From contig CAUQBR010000005.1 in NCBI GenBank assembly GCA_963516475.1, positions 59,679 through 123,678 of the forward strand: a stretch of 64,000 nucleotides of DNA, written 5' to 3'. Source of the stretch: JABCPE02 sp963516475 (GTDB lineage Bacteria; Bacteroidota; Bacteroidia; Flavobacteriales; Weeksellaceae). The translations under genes were made by a program, and so were the position numbers. Below, piece by piece: positions 9,901-18,078 of this stretch. Under the pieces are notes generated by a model. It saw only the letters and a list, made by a program, of their open reading frames with translations. It searched no databases and had not been told where the DNA came from. The first letter of the stretch is position 1, and each line of letters begins with the position of its first letter.

Positions 9901-9934
9901 AAAAAATTCCCTTCCAGAAAACTCCGAAAGGGAA
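9901..9934 (-). terminator. Terminator of the acetyl-CoA hydrolase gene
   Basis: On the minus strand TTCCCTT..AAGGGAA forms a 7-bp stem with a 14-base loop, followed by a run of seven T. It lies about 27 bases after the stop codon of the gene ending at 9961. Confidence 0.65.
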
Positions 9935-9960
9935 CAAATGAAACATATTCTATCTTAATT

Positions 9961-11238
9961 TTAGAATTTCAAATTTTTAAATCTCTCAAAAGCTGCTCTT
10001 TCCAGCATCTCTCTGTCATCTGGGTGAGCTATGGAAATAAGCGCTTTTGCTCTCTGCTGGAAGTTTTTCCCATGCAGATCCACTACACCATATTCTGTAG
10101 CTACATAGTGCATGTGCCCTCTGGTAGTAACCACTCCTGCTCCTTCTTTTAGGAAAGGAACGATTCTCGGCACGCCTTTTTTAGTTCTGGCAGTAATCGC
10201 CAAGATAGGTTTTCCACCATCGCTCAGCGCTGCTCCTCTCATGAAATCCACCTGCCCGCCGATACCGCTGTATTGGTAAGAACCTATACTATCAGAACAT
10301 GCCTGCCCTGTAAGGTCTAATTCTATCGCACTATTGATAGACACTGCTTTAGGGTTTCTACGGATAACGCGAGGGTCATTGGTATAATCCACATCAAGGA
10401 ACGCAAAAGCTGGGTTATCATTCACGAAATCATATAATTTCTTTGTCCCAAAAGCAAAGCTCGTTACAGATTTATGCGGGTGAGTTGTTTTATACTTGTT
10501 ATTCACCACACCAGATTTTATCAAATCTACTACTCCATCACTGAGCATCTCTGTATGAATACCCAAGTCTTTATGATTATTAAGACACTTCAAAACTGCA
10601 TCTGGAATTGTCCCAATTCCCATTTGCAATACAGAACGGTCTTCGATGATTTCAGCAATGTTTCTACCAATCTGCAATTCTTCCTCTTCTATCTTCGCGC
10701 CGTAATCTACTGTAAGCAGTTCTGTTTCGTGCCATACCATTTTGTCAATTTGGCTCGTGTGGATTACGCTGTCTCCGTGAGTTCTCGGCATTTTAGGGTT
10801 TACTTGAGCGATTACATATTTCGCTGTATCCACTGCTGATCTGGTAACATCCACAGAAAGCCCAAGCGTACAATATCCGTACTCATCTGGTGGAGAAACC
10901 TGAATAATCGCTACATCTAGCGGCATTCTATTGTTTCTAAACAAATCTGGAATATCTCCTAAGAAAATAGGAATAAAACTTCCTCTTCCGCTGTTTACAT
11001 TTTCTCTAACCGCCGTAGAGACGAACATCACATTAAAACGGAAACTATCCTCGTATTCTGGTTTTGTAATTTCTATATCGCCTTGTATCGTGATACAGGT
11101 AACTTCTACATTTTTTAATTCATTTGCTCGTTTTGCTAATTCGTTTACTAAATAATTAGGCGTACAAGCACTTCCTTGTAAAAAAATTCTATCATTACTT
11201 TTTATCAATGACAGAGCTTCTTCTGCTGAACAATACAT
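9961..11238 (-). CDS. Acetyl-CoA hydrolase/transferase family protein
   Basis: A 425-residue class I CoA-transferase of the ACH1/Cat type, which hydrolyses acetyl-CoA or exchanges CoA between acetate, succinate or 4-hydroxybutyrate. The catalytic glutamate region is GIHTEMLSDGVVDL. Other family landmarks are QMGIGTIPDAVL, GIGGQVDFMRGA and the C-terminal ATEYGVVDLHGKN. It stands alone between two oppositely arranged units, with a 215-bp upstream region shared with purD. The family is certain; the acceptor acid cannot be told from sequence. Confidence 0.92.
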   Translation of the reverse strand: MYCSAEEALSLIKSNDRIFLQGSACTPNYLVNELAKRANELKNVEVTCITIQGDIEITKPEYEDSFRFNVMFVSTAVRENVNSGRGSFIPIFLGDIPDLFRNNRMPLDVAIIQVSPPDEYGYCTLGLSVDVTRSAVDTAKYVIAQVNPKMPRTHGDSVIHTSQIDKMVWHETELLTVDYGAKIEEEELQIGRNIAEIIEDRSVLQMGIGTIPDAVLKCLNNHKDLGIHTEMLSDGVVDLIKSGVVNNKYKTTHPHKSVTSFAFGTKKLYDFVNDNPAFAFLDVDYTNDPRVIRRNPKAVSINSAIELDLTGQACSDSIGSYQYSGIGGQVDFMRGAALSDGGKPILAITARTKKGVPRIVPFLKEGAGVVTTRGHMHYVATEYGVVDLHGKNFQQRAKALISIAHPDDREMLERAAFERFKNLKF

Positions 11239-11409
11239 ATTATTTTTCTAATTGTTTTTGTGACAAAATAATTTTTTATCAAATTATACTTATTTAAATT
11301 TTTCGGCAAATATAAAAATTTTTTCGCTTAGAAAATATCCCTATTTTTAGTCATTTATTTTCCTGATAAAATTTAGTTTATTATTCTTTTATTCTAAGAA
11401 TAATTTGCG

Positions 11410-11417
11410 TATTTTTG
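11410..11417 (+). promoter_or_regulatory. Bacteroidota -7 box upstream of purD
   Basis: TATTTTTG matches the TAnnTTTG consensus of the Bacteroidota housekeeping sigma factor. A TTTT at 11387-11390 lies 19 bases upstream at the -33 position (consensus TTTG). The expected start is about 30 bases before the purD ATG. Confidence 0.55.
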
Positions 11418-11453
11418 TAGAACTATATATTTTAATTATAACATTTTCAAATT

Positions 11454-12695
11454 ATGAAAGTATTGATAATCGGAAATGGTGGAAGGGAATCTGCCATCGC
11501 ATGGAAACTAAAAAATGACCCAAGAATTACCCAATTCTACTTTGCAAAAGGAAACGCCTCTACAGAGAAATTAGGAAAAACAGTTTACGAAACGGAAATA
11601 GCAGACCTTGTGAAGTTTGCTAAAAAAGAAGATATAGAACTTACTATCGTAGGTCCAGAAGCTCCACTAGTAGAAGGTATCGTGGATGAATTCAACAAAG
11701 AAGGATTGAGAATTTTCGGAGCTAAAAAAGCGGCTGCTTTACTAGAAGGCAGTAAGGCTTATTCCAAGAAATTCATGCAGGACTACGGCATCAGAACGGC
11801 TAAAGCGAAGATTTTTGATTCTTACAACGATGCAGTTGCTTATGTGAAAACTCAGGCTTTCCCATTGGTAATAAAAGCGAGCGGTCTGGCAAGTGGAAAA
11901 GGCGTGGTTATCTGTAAAGATTTAGCTGAAGCAGAAACTACCATTCACGATTTCATGATTAGAAAAGTTCATGGAGATGCAGGAATCAGAATCATTGTTG
12001 AAGAATTCTTGAGAGGTTTTGAGGCTTCTGTGATTGCTTTCTCTAATGGAGAAAAATTCTTCCCTTGCATCGCGGTGAAAGATTATAAAAAATTAGGAAA
12101 TGGCGACAAAGGTCCTAACACAGGCGGAATGGGAACAGTTGCTCCAAATCCAGAGTTCACAGCTGCACATATGGAAGATTTCGTTCAAAATATTATGAAT
12201 CCTACCATCAAAGGAATTCACGATAACATGCTGAAATTCAAAGGATTTATTTTCTTCGGACTTTTAGTTTCTAATAACGAATGCTACCTATTAGAATACA
12301 ACATGCGTCTGGGCGACCCTGAAACTCAGGCAATTATGCCGCTTTTAGAAAGTAATCTTTTGGATGCTATCAATGATTGTATCGATGGAAAAGACATTGA
12401 ACTTAAGTTTTCAGATAAAAAATCGGTTTGTCTTGTGTTAGCTTCTGGCGGGTATCCTCGTGATTTCGAAAAAGGACTGGAAATCAAAGGAATAGACAAA
12501 GTTAAAAACAGTGAAGTTTTCTTTGCTGGAGCTACATACCAAGGAAGCAGAATCGTAACAGATGGCGGAAGAGTGCTGAATTTAGTTGCTACTGGTGACA
12601 CTTACGAAGAGGCTAGACAAAAGGTTTATGAAGATGCTGATGCTGTCAATTTTGACTACGCATATCACAGAGAAGATATTGGCTTAGTTAAATAA
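11454..12695 (+). CDS. purD: Phosphoribosylamine-glycine ligase
   Basis: A 413-residue ATP-grasp ligase that joins phosphoribosylamine and glycine to GAR, the second step of purine synthesis. The N-terminal pre-ATP-grasp domain begins MKVLIIGNGGRESAIAWKL. The ATP-grasp part has PLVIKASGLASGKGVVIC, GPNTGGMGTVAPNP and the metal-binding EYNMRLGDPETQ. It has the normal length for the family and lacks the fusions to purM or purN seen elsewhere. guaA follows after 24 bases in the same direction, so the two purine genes form an operon. Confidence 0.97.
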   Translation: MKVLIIGNGGRESAIAWKLKNDPRITQFYFAKGNASTEKLGKTVYETEIADLVKFAKKEDIELTIVGPEAPLVEGIVDEFNKEGLRIFGAKKAAALLEGSKAYSKKFMQDYGIRTAKAKIFDSYNDAVAYVKTQAFPLVIKASGLASGKGVVICKDLAEAETTIHDFMIRKVHGDAGIRIIVEEFLRGFEASVIAFSNGEKFFPCIAVKDYKKLGNGDKGPNTGGMGTVAPNPEFTAAHMEDFVQNIMNPTIKGIHDNMLKFKGFIFFGLLVSNNECYLLEYNMRLGDPETQAIMPLLESNLLDAINDCIDGKDIELKFSDKKSVCLVLASGGYPRDFEKGLEIKGIDKVKNSEVFFAGATYQGSRIVTDGGRVLNLVATGDTYEEARQKVYEDADAVNFDYAYHREDIGLVK

Positions 12696-12719
12696 TTTTC
12701 AGCAAAAAACTATATCAAT

Positions 12720-14249
12720 ATGAATAATGGAATCATTGTCCTTGATTTCGGGTCTCAGTACAATCAGCTGATTAGCCGAAGAGTACGAGAAATGCAGGTG
12801 TATTCGGAGATTATTCCTTATAACACTCCCATAGATGAAATCAAGGCTAAAAAACCTGCTGGAATCATACTTTCGGGCGGGCCATCTTCCGTAAATGCAG
12901 AAGATGCGCATTTGGTGGATAAAAAAATTTTTAATCTCGGAATTCCTATTTTAGGAATCTGCTATGGAATGCAACTTACGGCGCATCTCCTCGGCGGAAA
13001 AGTAGAAAAAGGCACCAAAGGAGAGTACGGAAAATCTCATTTGGAGATTGTAAAACCTTGCGCTCTTTTCGAAGGAGTAAGCCAAAACTCTATCGTTTGG
13101 ATGAGCCACTTCGATGAAGTAAAGGAGCTTCCAAAGGATTTTGAAATCAATGCTAAATCAGGCGTGATTGCGGCTATTTCCAACGAGGCTAAAAACTTCT
13201 ATGCCGTGCAGTTCCACCCAGAAGTGACCCACAGTGAGGAAGGCGGAAAAATGCTGGAAAATTTTGTATTTAAAATTTGTAAGGCAGAAAGAAACTGGAA
13301 ATTAACGAATTACATAGAAAAAACAGTCAGCGAAATCAAAGAAAAAGTCGGAAATCAAAAAGTGATTTTAGGGCTTTCTGGCGGTGTAGATTCTTCCGTA
13401 GCCGCAGTGCTTATCCACAAAGCGATAGGCGACCAGCTGACTTGTATCTTCGTGGATACAGGACTTCTCAGAAAAGATGAAGCGAAAAAAGTAATGCAGA
13501 ACTATGGAGAGCATTTCCATATGAACATCAAATGCATAGACGCTTCTGAGAGATTTTTGGCTAAATTAAAAGGAATATCCGACCCTGAGCAGAAAAGAAA
13601 AATCATTGGAAATGAATTTATAGAAGTTTTCGATGAAGAATCTTCAAAAATAGAAGGTGCGAAATTCTTGGCACAAGGGACTATCTATCCTGATGTAATA
13701 GAATCTCAATCCATCAAAGGTCCTTCGGCAGTGATAAAATCCCACCACAATGTGGGCGGACTTCCAGAGGATATAAAATTTGAGCTTTTAGAACCTCTAC
13801 GCGAACTTTTCAAGGATGAAGTGAGAAAAGTAGGTGAAGAATTGGGTATCCCTAGCCACCTTGTCCACCGCCACCCGTTCCCTGGTCCAGGGCTGGGAAT
13901 CAGAGTTTTAGGTGAAGTAGATGCAGAGAAAGTAAGAATTCTTCAGGAAGCAGACGATATTTTCATCGAAGAACTCTACAAACACGAGCTTTATGACAAA
14001 GTCAGCCAAGCGTTCGTAGTGCTTCTTCCTGTGAAATCTGTGGGCGTAATGGGCGATGAGAGAACTTACGAATACACCGCAGTAGTCCGTTCTGCGAATA
14101 CCATAGACTTTATGACTGCAACATGGAGCAAACTTCCTTACGAGTTTTTAGAATTGATATCCAACCGCATCATAAACGAAGTAAAAGGCATCAATCGTGT
14201 GGCTTACGATATTTCCAGCAAGCCGCCTGCAACCATAGAATGGGAATAA
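12720..14249 (+). CDS. guaA: GMP synthase (glutamine-hydrolysing)
   Basis: A 509-residue two-domain enzyme converting XMP to GMP with glutamine and ATP. The class I amidotransferase domain (about 1-190) has LSGGPSSV, the nucleophile motif GICYGMQL and the catalytic His/Glu in VQFHPEVTHSEEG. The ATP-pyrophosphatase domain has the P-loop LGLSGGVDSSVAA, and the C-terminal dimerisation domain has RHPFPGPGLGIRVLGEV and ends KPPATIEWE, as expected for an intact family member. It is co-transcribed with purD and followed by a strong terminator. Confidence 0.98.
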   Translation: MNNGIIVLDFGSQYNQLISRRVREMQVYSEIIPYNTPIDEIKAKKPAGIILSGGPSSVNAEDAHLVDKKIFNLGIPILGICYGMQLTAHLLGGKVEKGTKGEYGKSHLEIVKPCALFEGVSQNSIVWMSHFDEVKELPKDFEINAKSGVIAAISNEAKNFYAVQFHPEVTHSEEGGKMLENFVFKICKAERNWKLTNYIEKTVSEIKEKVGNQKVILGLSGGVDSSVAAVLIHKAIGDQLTCIFVDTGLLRKDEAKKVMQNYGEHFHMNIKCIDASERFLAKLKGISDPEQKRKIIGNEFIEVFDEESSKIEGAKFLAQGTIYPDVIESQSIKGPSAVIKSHHNVGGLPEDIKFELLEPLRELFKDEVRKVGEELGIPSHLVHRHPFPGPGLGIRVLGEVDAEKVRILQEADDIFIEELYKHELYDKVSQAFVVLLPVKSVGVMGDERTYEYTAVVRSANTIDFMTATWSKLPYEFLELISNRIINEVKGINRVAYDISSKPPATIEWE

Positions 14250-14256
14250 TTTTAAT

Positions 14257-14291
14257 AAAAAATATCTTTACGCTTTGTAAAGATATTTTTT
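14257..14291. terminator. Terminator after guaA
   Basis: AAAAATATCTTTAC / GTAAAGATATTTTT forms a long stem with a short GCTTT loop and T-rich right flank. It separates guaA from the convergent hydrolase gene and could serve both strands. Confidence 0.8.
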
Positions 14292-14295
14292 TGTT

Positions 14296-14976
14296 TTAAA
14301 GTTCAAACTCTTCTCCTAATTCAGGAAGGAAAAGCTCTATTTTTCGCTGTTGAAAAACTTCCTTCGCCTGTTCGTGATTTATCTTAATCGGCGGAAAAGT
14401 ATCAAAATGACAACCTATCACTTTTGGTGTTTTTATCAACTCTGAAGAAGCAAAAGCAGCCTGCTCTGCATCCATCGTATAATGCCCGCCAACTGGCAGA
14501 ATAGCACAATCTATCTTACCAAAAAGCTGCGGCAAAATTCCCATTTCAGAGATAACTCCTGTATCGCCAGCAAAATACACACATTTTCCATCAAATTTTA
14601 AAACATATCCCGCAGGATGCCCACCATATGTCCCATCTGGAAAACTAGAAGTATGAGATGCCGGAACCATACTGATTTTCAGGCCTTCTATCATTGTAGA
14701 GCCTCCTATATTGATATCTATAGAGTGAGGATGCCCGAAATATCCGCATATCTCTGGCTGAGCGATAATCTGCACCTCTGGATGGTTTTTGATAACCTCA
14801 GCCACATCTGTCGTATGGTCTCCATGGGCATGAGTAATCAGCACATAATCAATCTTCTGCGAGCTGATATCAAATCCAGATTTTTCCTTTTGGAAATTAT
14901 AAAATGGGTCTGTGAAGATATTTTTGCCTTTATACGAAAACAAAAAACAATTTTGTCCTAAAAATTTCACTTTCAT
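14296..14976 (-). CDS. Metallo-beta-lactamase-fold hydrolase (UPF0173 type)
   Basis: A 226-residue cytosolic protein of the MBL superfamily. The zinc motif THAHGDH (HxHxDH) is near residue 50, followed by VPASHTSSFPDGT, FAGDTG and the late CHFDTFPP histidine. Its length and layout match the UPF0173/YtkL-like metal-dependent hydrolases, whose substrates are largely unknown. It sits downstream of menA, 24 bases away on the same strand, and may be co-transcribed with it. Confidence 0.88.
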   Translation of the reverse strand: MKVKFLGQNCFLFSYKGKNIFTDPFYNFQKEKSGFDISSQKIDYVLITHAHGDHTTDVAEVIKNHPEVQIIAQPEICGYFGHPHSIDINIGGSTMIEGLKISMVPASHTSSFPDGTYGGHPAGYVLKFDGKCVYFAGDTGVISEMGILPQLFGKIDCAILPVGGHYTMDAEQAAFASSELIKTPKVIGCHFDTFPPIKINHEQAKEVFQQRKIELFLPELGEEFEL

Positions 14977-15000
14977 AATCTTATATTTTTTAATTTTTTC

Positions 15001-15939
15001 TTAAAAATAATTTAATCCCAAAGCCACCAAAACCGCCATCATAAGGGTAATTATCCCTACTTGTTTCAGGAATGAATCTAGCTCATTAGGTGATTTTACT
15101 TTCATGATTTTTCGGCGGAGTGCAGCCATTGGAAAAAATAAAATCATCACAATAAAAGCGTAATATTTTCCCTGTGCATGCAGATTGTTTTTCATTAAGA
15201 AAACAAGAATAAAAATCAGCGGCAACTGCATAAGAACAATCTGATAAATCATTGCATACCTAAATCCCAGCCACTGCGCAACCGTTTTTTTTCCTGCTTT
15301 TTGGTCGCTTTCCATATCCCTCATGTTATTGAGATTCAGCACCGATACGGACAGCATGCCTACCGAAGAAGCAGGAAGCAAAATATCCCAATTCCATGTT
15401 TTAGTAAAAAGAAAATAGCTCCCGCCTACGGACACCAATCCAAAAAAAATAAAAACCATAATATCCCCCAAACCTAAGTATCCATAAGGTTTCTTGCCGA
15501 TTGTATAGCTTATCGCTGCCCAGATACTCATCATCCCCAAACCGATAAAAACCCAAAATTCCGTAATAAAATCAGGAAAAAACGCCAAATAAAGCAAAGC
15601 CGCTGTCGCCAGCGCAGACAAAACCGCAAACGAAATCACTACTTTTTTCATTTGCTCTGCTGAAATTTTCCCTGACGCCACCGCTCTGCTCTCTGCTTTT
15701 TCATCACGGAAATCATCCGTTCCCTTTGTCCCATCACCATAATCATTAGAAAAATTAGACAAAATCTGATAAAGCATCGTAACAAGCAAAGCCAAAAGGA
15801 AAACCCTATAATCCCAAAATCCACCTTCCTGAACCAATCGCCAGCGGGCAATAAAAGCTCCCATAATAATGCCGCTCACGGATAGCGGCAATGTTCTCAA
15901 CCGCGCTGCCTGAAGCCAAATAAATATTCCTTTCTTCAT
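15001..15939 (-). CDS. menA: 1,4-dihydroxy-2-naphthoate polyprenyltransferase
   Basis: A 312-residue integral membrane prenyltransferase of the UbiA superfamily with about eight or nine hydrophobic segments. Both Asp-rich Mg-diphosphate motifs are visible: NFSNDYGDGTKGTDD and NLNNMRDMESDQKAGKKT. MenA attaches the polyprenyl tail in menaquinone synthesis, the respiratory quinone of this group. The start at MKKGIFIWLQAARLRTLPLS is typical of MenA. The other men genes are not in the window. Confidence 0.94.
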   Translation of the reverse strand: MKKGIFIWLQAARLRTLPLSVSGIIMGAFIARWRLVQEGGFWDYRVFLLALLVTMLYQILSNFSNDYGDGTKGTDDFRDEKAESRAVASGKISAEQMKKVVISFAVLSALATAALLYLAFFPDFITEFWVFIGLGMMSIWAAISYTIGKKPYGYLGLGDIMVFIFFGLVSVGGSYFLFTKTWNWDILLPASSVGMLSVSVLNLNNMRDMESDQKAGKKTVAQWLGFRYAMIYQIVLMQLPLIFILVFLMKNNLHAQGKYYAFIVMILFFPMAALRRKIMKVKSPNELDSFLKQVGIITLMMAVLVALGLNYF

Positions 15940-16008
15940 ACCTTAATCACTGAAAATAGATCTTTATTTATTTCCTTTTTTCACCTAAAATTTGTGTAAA
16001 GATAATCA

Positions 16009-16039
16009 TTTGTAATTAAAAAAATAATCGTTAGATTTG
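16009..16039 (+). promoter_or_regulatory. Canonical Bacteroidota promoter of the DtxR-type regulator
   Basis: TTTG (16009-16012), 19 bases, then TAGATTTG (16032-16039) is a full match to the TTTG-N19-21-TAnnTTTG consensus. The TTG at 16037 that would extend the coding frame lies inside the -7 box, which places the true start downstream at ATG 16058. Confidence 0.8.
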
Positions 16040-16057
16040 CGAAGGTTTATACTGATT

Positions 16058-16711
16058 ATGAAATCACTCAATGAAGAAAACTATCTAAAAGCTATTTTCC
16101 ATCTTATTGACAAAGATGACACTTTCACAGTCAATGAGTTAAGCAAAATGCTTAACATAAAAATGCCCAGCGTAAACAGCATGATGAAAAAATTTTCTCA
16201 GAAAAACTGGGTCATCTACGAAAGCTACAAACCTATAAAAATCACAGCATTAGGGAAGAAAGAAGCCGCTCATGTGGTGAGAAAACACAGGCTGACCGAA
16301 ATGTTTTTAGTAGAAAAAATGGGCTTCGGCTGGGAGGTAGTTCATGAAATTGCAGAACAGCTGGAACACATCCATTCAGAGATTTTCTTTGATAAAATGG
16401 ATGAACTTCTGAACTACCCAAAAGTAGATCCACACGGCGAACCTATTCCTGACAAACAGGGAAACATCATTCAGCAAAACCTGACAAAACTAAGCGAGTG
16501 TAAAGCAGGAAACTCTGCCATTCTTTCGGCGGTAATAGATTCCTCAGATGAGTTTTTGACTTACCTAAATCATAGAAGTCTGAGTTTAAATTCTGAGCTA
16601 AAAATCTTGGAAGTAGAAAAATTTGACCAATCGATGAAAATAGAGTTTGATGGAAAAACCGAAACGCTCAGCAAAATGGTTTGTGATAAAATTTTAGTGC
16701 AGAAAATCTAA
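16058..16711 (+). CDS. DtxR/MntR-family metal-dependent transcriptional regulator
   Basis: A 217-residue regulator. A winged helix-turn-helix occupies the N-terminus (LNEENYLKAIFHLIDKDDTF, then INVNSMMKKF-like recognition region as MPSVNSMMKKFSQKNW). The metal-binding/dimerisation domain follows (RKHRLTEMFLVEKMGFGWEV, EQLEHIHSEIFFDKMDEL), then a C-terminal SH3-like domain. DtxR proteins repress or activate iron or manganese uptake genes when metal-loaded. No transporter gene is adjacent, so its targets lie elsewhere. The start is fixed by the promoter that ends at 16039. Confidence 0.9.
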   Translation: MKSLNEENYLKAIFHLIDKDDTFTVNELSKMLNIKMPSVNSMMKKFSQKNWVIYESYKPIKITALGKKEAAHVVRKHRLTEMFLVEKMGFGWEVVHEIAEQLEHIHSEIFFDKMDELLNYPKVDPHGEPIPDKQGNIIQQNLTKLSECKAGNSAILSAVIDSSDEFLTYLNHRSLSLNSELKILEVEKFDQSMKIEFDGKTETLSKMVCDKILVQKI

Positions 16712-16716
16712 CAAAC

Positions 16717-16748
16717 AAAAAGAGACGCCCCAAAAGCATCTCTTTTTT
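16717..16748. terminator. Terminator between the regulator and the phosphodiesterase
   Basis: AAAAAGAGA...TCTCTTTTTT, with additional GC/GC pairing inside the stem, ends in six T. The two flanking genes converge here. Confidence 0.75.
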
Positions 16749-16754
16749 CATGTA

Positions 16755-18011
16755 TTATTTTTTAAGAATTGGTGTCAGAACCTTGGTTTTTCCATCTATA
16801 TTTTTAGGATTTTCTACTCCTAAAATATAATTGATAAATGGATAAATGTGTATATTTTCAAAAGGTTTTATCTCGTTATTTTCTTTGATTTTATTCCCAA
16901 AAGCATAGAAAATCGCCATCATTTCTGGTGTCACATACGGGTCATATCCATGAGTTCCCCAGATGCCTTTTCTATTTGCTAAAAAGTCTTTTTCGCTTTT
17001 TACCATATAGTACGGCGCATCGGTAATAATCAAAATATCGCCTATATTTTTGTGGTTTCTATAATGCCATTTTTTCGGTGTTTCTTCTTTTTTATACACT
17101 TTCACATGGCTGTTCCCCGCGAAATATTGTTTTATCTCTTGATAAACTTCCTCTTTTTGGTTTTTATTTTTTAGATAAACTTGGCAGTGCATACCATTGT
17201 TTATCATATCTGCTTTGTCTTTTAGTTTATTTTCAAGATTTTCGGTAATGATTATTTTCCCTTTTTCGCTTGTCATATCTATCATTCCGTGGTCAGCCGT
17301 GATGATGGTAGTGATTGGCAGGTCTAGATTTTCCACCCCTTGCATGATTTGCCCCAAAAGCTCATCTGCCAGTTGTAATTCTTGTTCCAGTTTTTCAGAA
17401 TTTGTCCCCATCTGATGTCCCGCAGTATCCACAAATTCAAAATAAAGCGTCACAAATCGTGGTCTTTCTGACTCTGGAAGCCTAAACCAATCCATCACCT
17501 GCTGTATTCTTTCGGTATAAGGCACATTAGCATTATACTGTTTCCAATAAGTAGGATATTCGCCTTGTATAGGCGCCTCCGAACCCACCCAGAAATAGGA
17601 AGCGGTCTTCATTTTATGCTTCTGAAGCCATTGCCACTGCGGCATTCCTCCATAGAATTTAGGATTTTGCACGGCTTCTCTATTTGGGATAGAATAGATT
17701 TTGTCCTCTGATGGAGAATAAAACATATTATCCACTAACCCATGATTCCCTGGGTACATTCCCGTAATTATAGTGTAGTGATTAGGGAAAGTTTTACTAG
17801 GAAAACTAGGAATTACTCCTTTTGCATAGGATGATTTTTGTTTGAGTTTTTTAAAGTTTTCTAAATTAAATTTCTCAGGATAGTCATATCTGAATCCATC
17901 AAAAGAAACCAGCAATACATATTGTTTCTCTGACAGCTTATTTACCAGCACATTATTCTTACAAGAAGTGAGAAAAAAAAGACTAATCCAGATGAATAAA
18001 ATTTTCTTCAT
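16755..18011 (-). CDS. Secreted alkaline-phosphatase-superfamily phosphodiesterase (NPP type) lipoprotein
   Basis: A 418-residue protein from ATG 18011: MKKILFIWISLFFLTSC is a lipoprotein signal peptide with lipobox LTSC, so longer upstream starts are wrong. The mature protein is a nucleotide pyrophosphatase/phosphodiesterase relative: LVSFDGFRYDY gives the first metal Asp, PSFPSKTFPNHYT the threonine nucleophile, and ITADHGM the second Asp/His metal pair, with WGTHGYD as the late His. It probably cleaves phosphodiester or pyrophosphate bonds of nucleotides or lipids outside the cytoplasmic membrane to supply phosphate or nucleosides. It is divergent from fumC. Confidence 0.9.
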   Translation of the reverse strand: MKKILFIWISLFFLTSCKNNVLVNKLSEKQYVLLVSFDGFRYDYPEKFNLENFKKLKQKSSYAKGVIPSFPSKTFPNHYTIITGMYPGNHGLVDNMFYSPSEDKIYSIPNREAVQNPKFYGGMPQWQWLQKHKMKTASYFWVGSEAPIQGEYPTYWKQYNANVPYTERIQQVMDWFRLPESERPRFVTLYFEFVDTAGHQMGTNSEKLEQELQLADELLGQIMQGVENLDLPITTIITADHGMIDMTSEKGKIIITENLENKLKDKADMINNGMHCQVYLKNKNQKEEVYQEIKQYFAGNSHVKVYKKEETPKKWHYRNHKNIGDILIITDAPYYMVKSEKDFLANRKGIWGTHGYDPYVTPEMMAIFYAFGNKIKENNEIKPFENIHIYPFINYILGVENPKNIDGKTKVLTPILKK

Positions 18012-18030
18012 TGTTAAATTTAAATTTCCA

Positions 18031-18038
18031 CAAAGGTA
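18031..18038 (-). promoter_or_regulatory. -7 box for the NPP lipoprotein gene
   Basis: On the minus strand TACCTTTG matches TAnnTTTG exactly and lies 20 bases before the chosen ATG at 18011, supporting that start. A TTTG (18065-18062) is present upstream but at 23 bases, slightly too far. Confidence 0.55.
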
Positions 18039-18050
18039 AAAAGTTTTAAG

Positions 18051-18058
18051 TAAATTTG
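18051..18058 (+). promoter_or_regulatory. -7 box for fumC
   Basis: TAAATTTG matches TAnnTTTG exactly, about 20 bases before ATG 18079. It argues against the in-frame GTG at 18058, which lies at the end of the box. No clear -33 partner is visible. Confidence 0.5.
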
Positions 18059-18078
18059 TGACAAATAAAATTATTATC

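Noticed and set aside
15648..15851. Alternate-frame ORF inside menA
   Set aside because: Typical shadow of a real gene; no start signal or independent support.
16037..16057. Upstream TTG start for the DtxR-type regulator
   Set aside because: It lies in the -7 promoter box; ATG 16058 is used.
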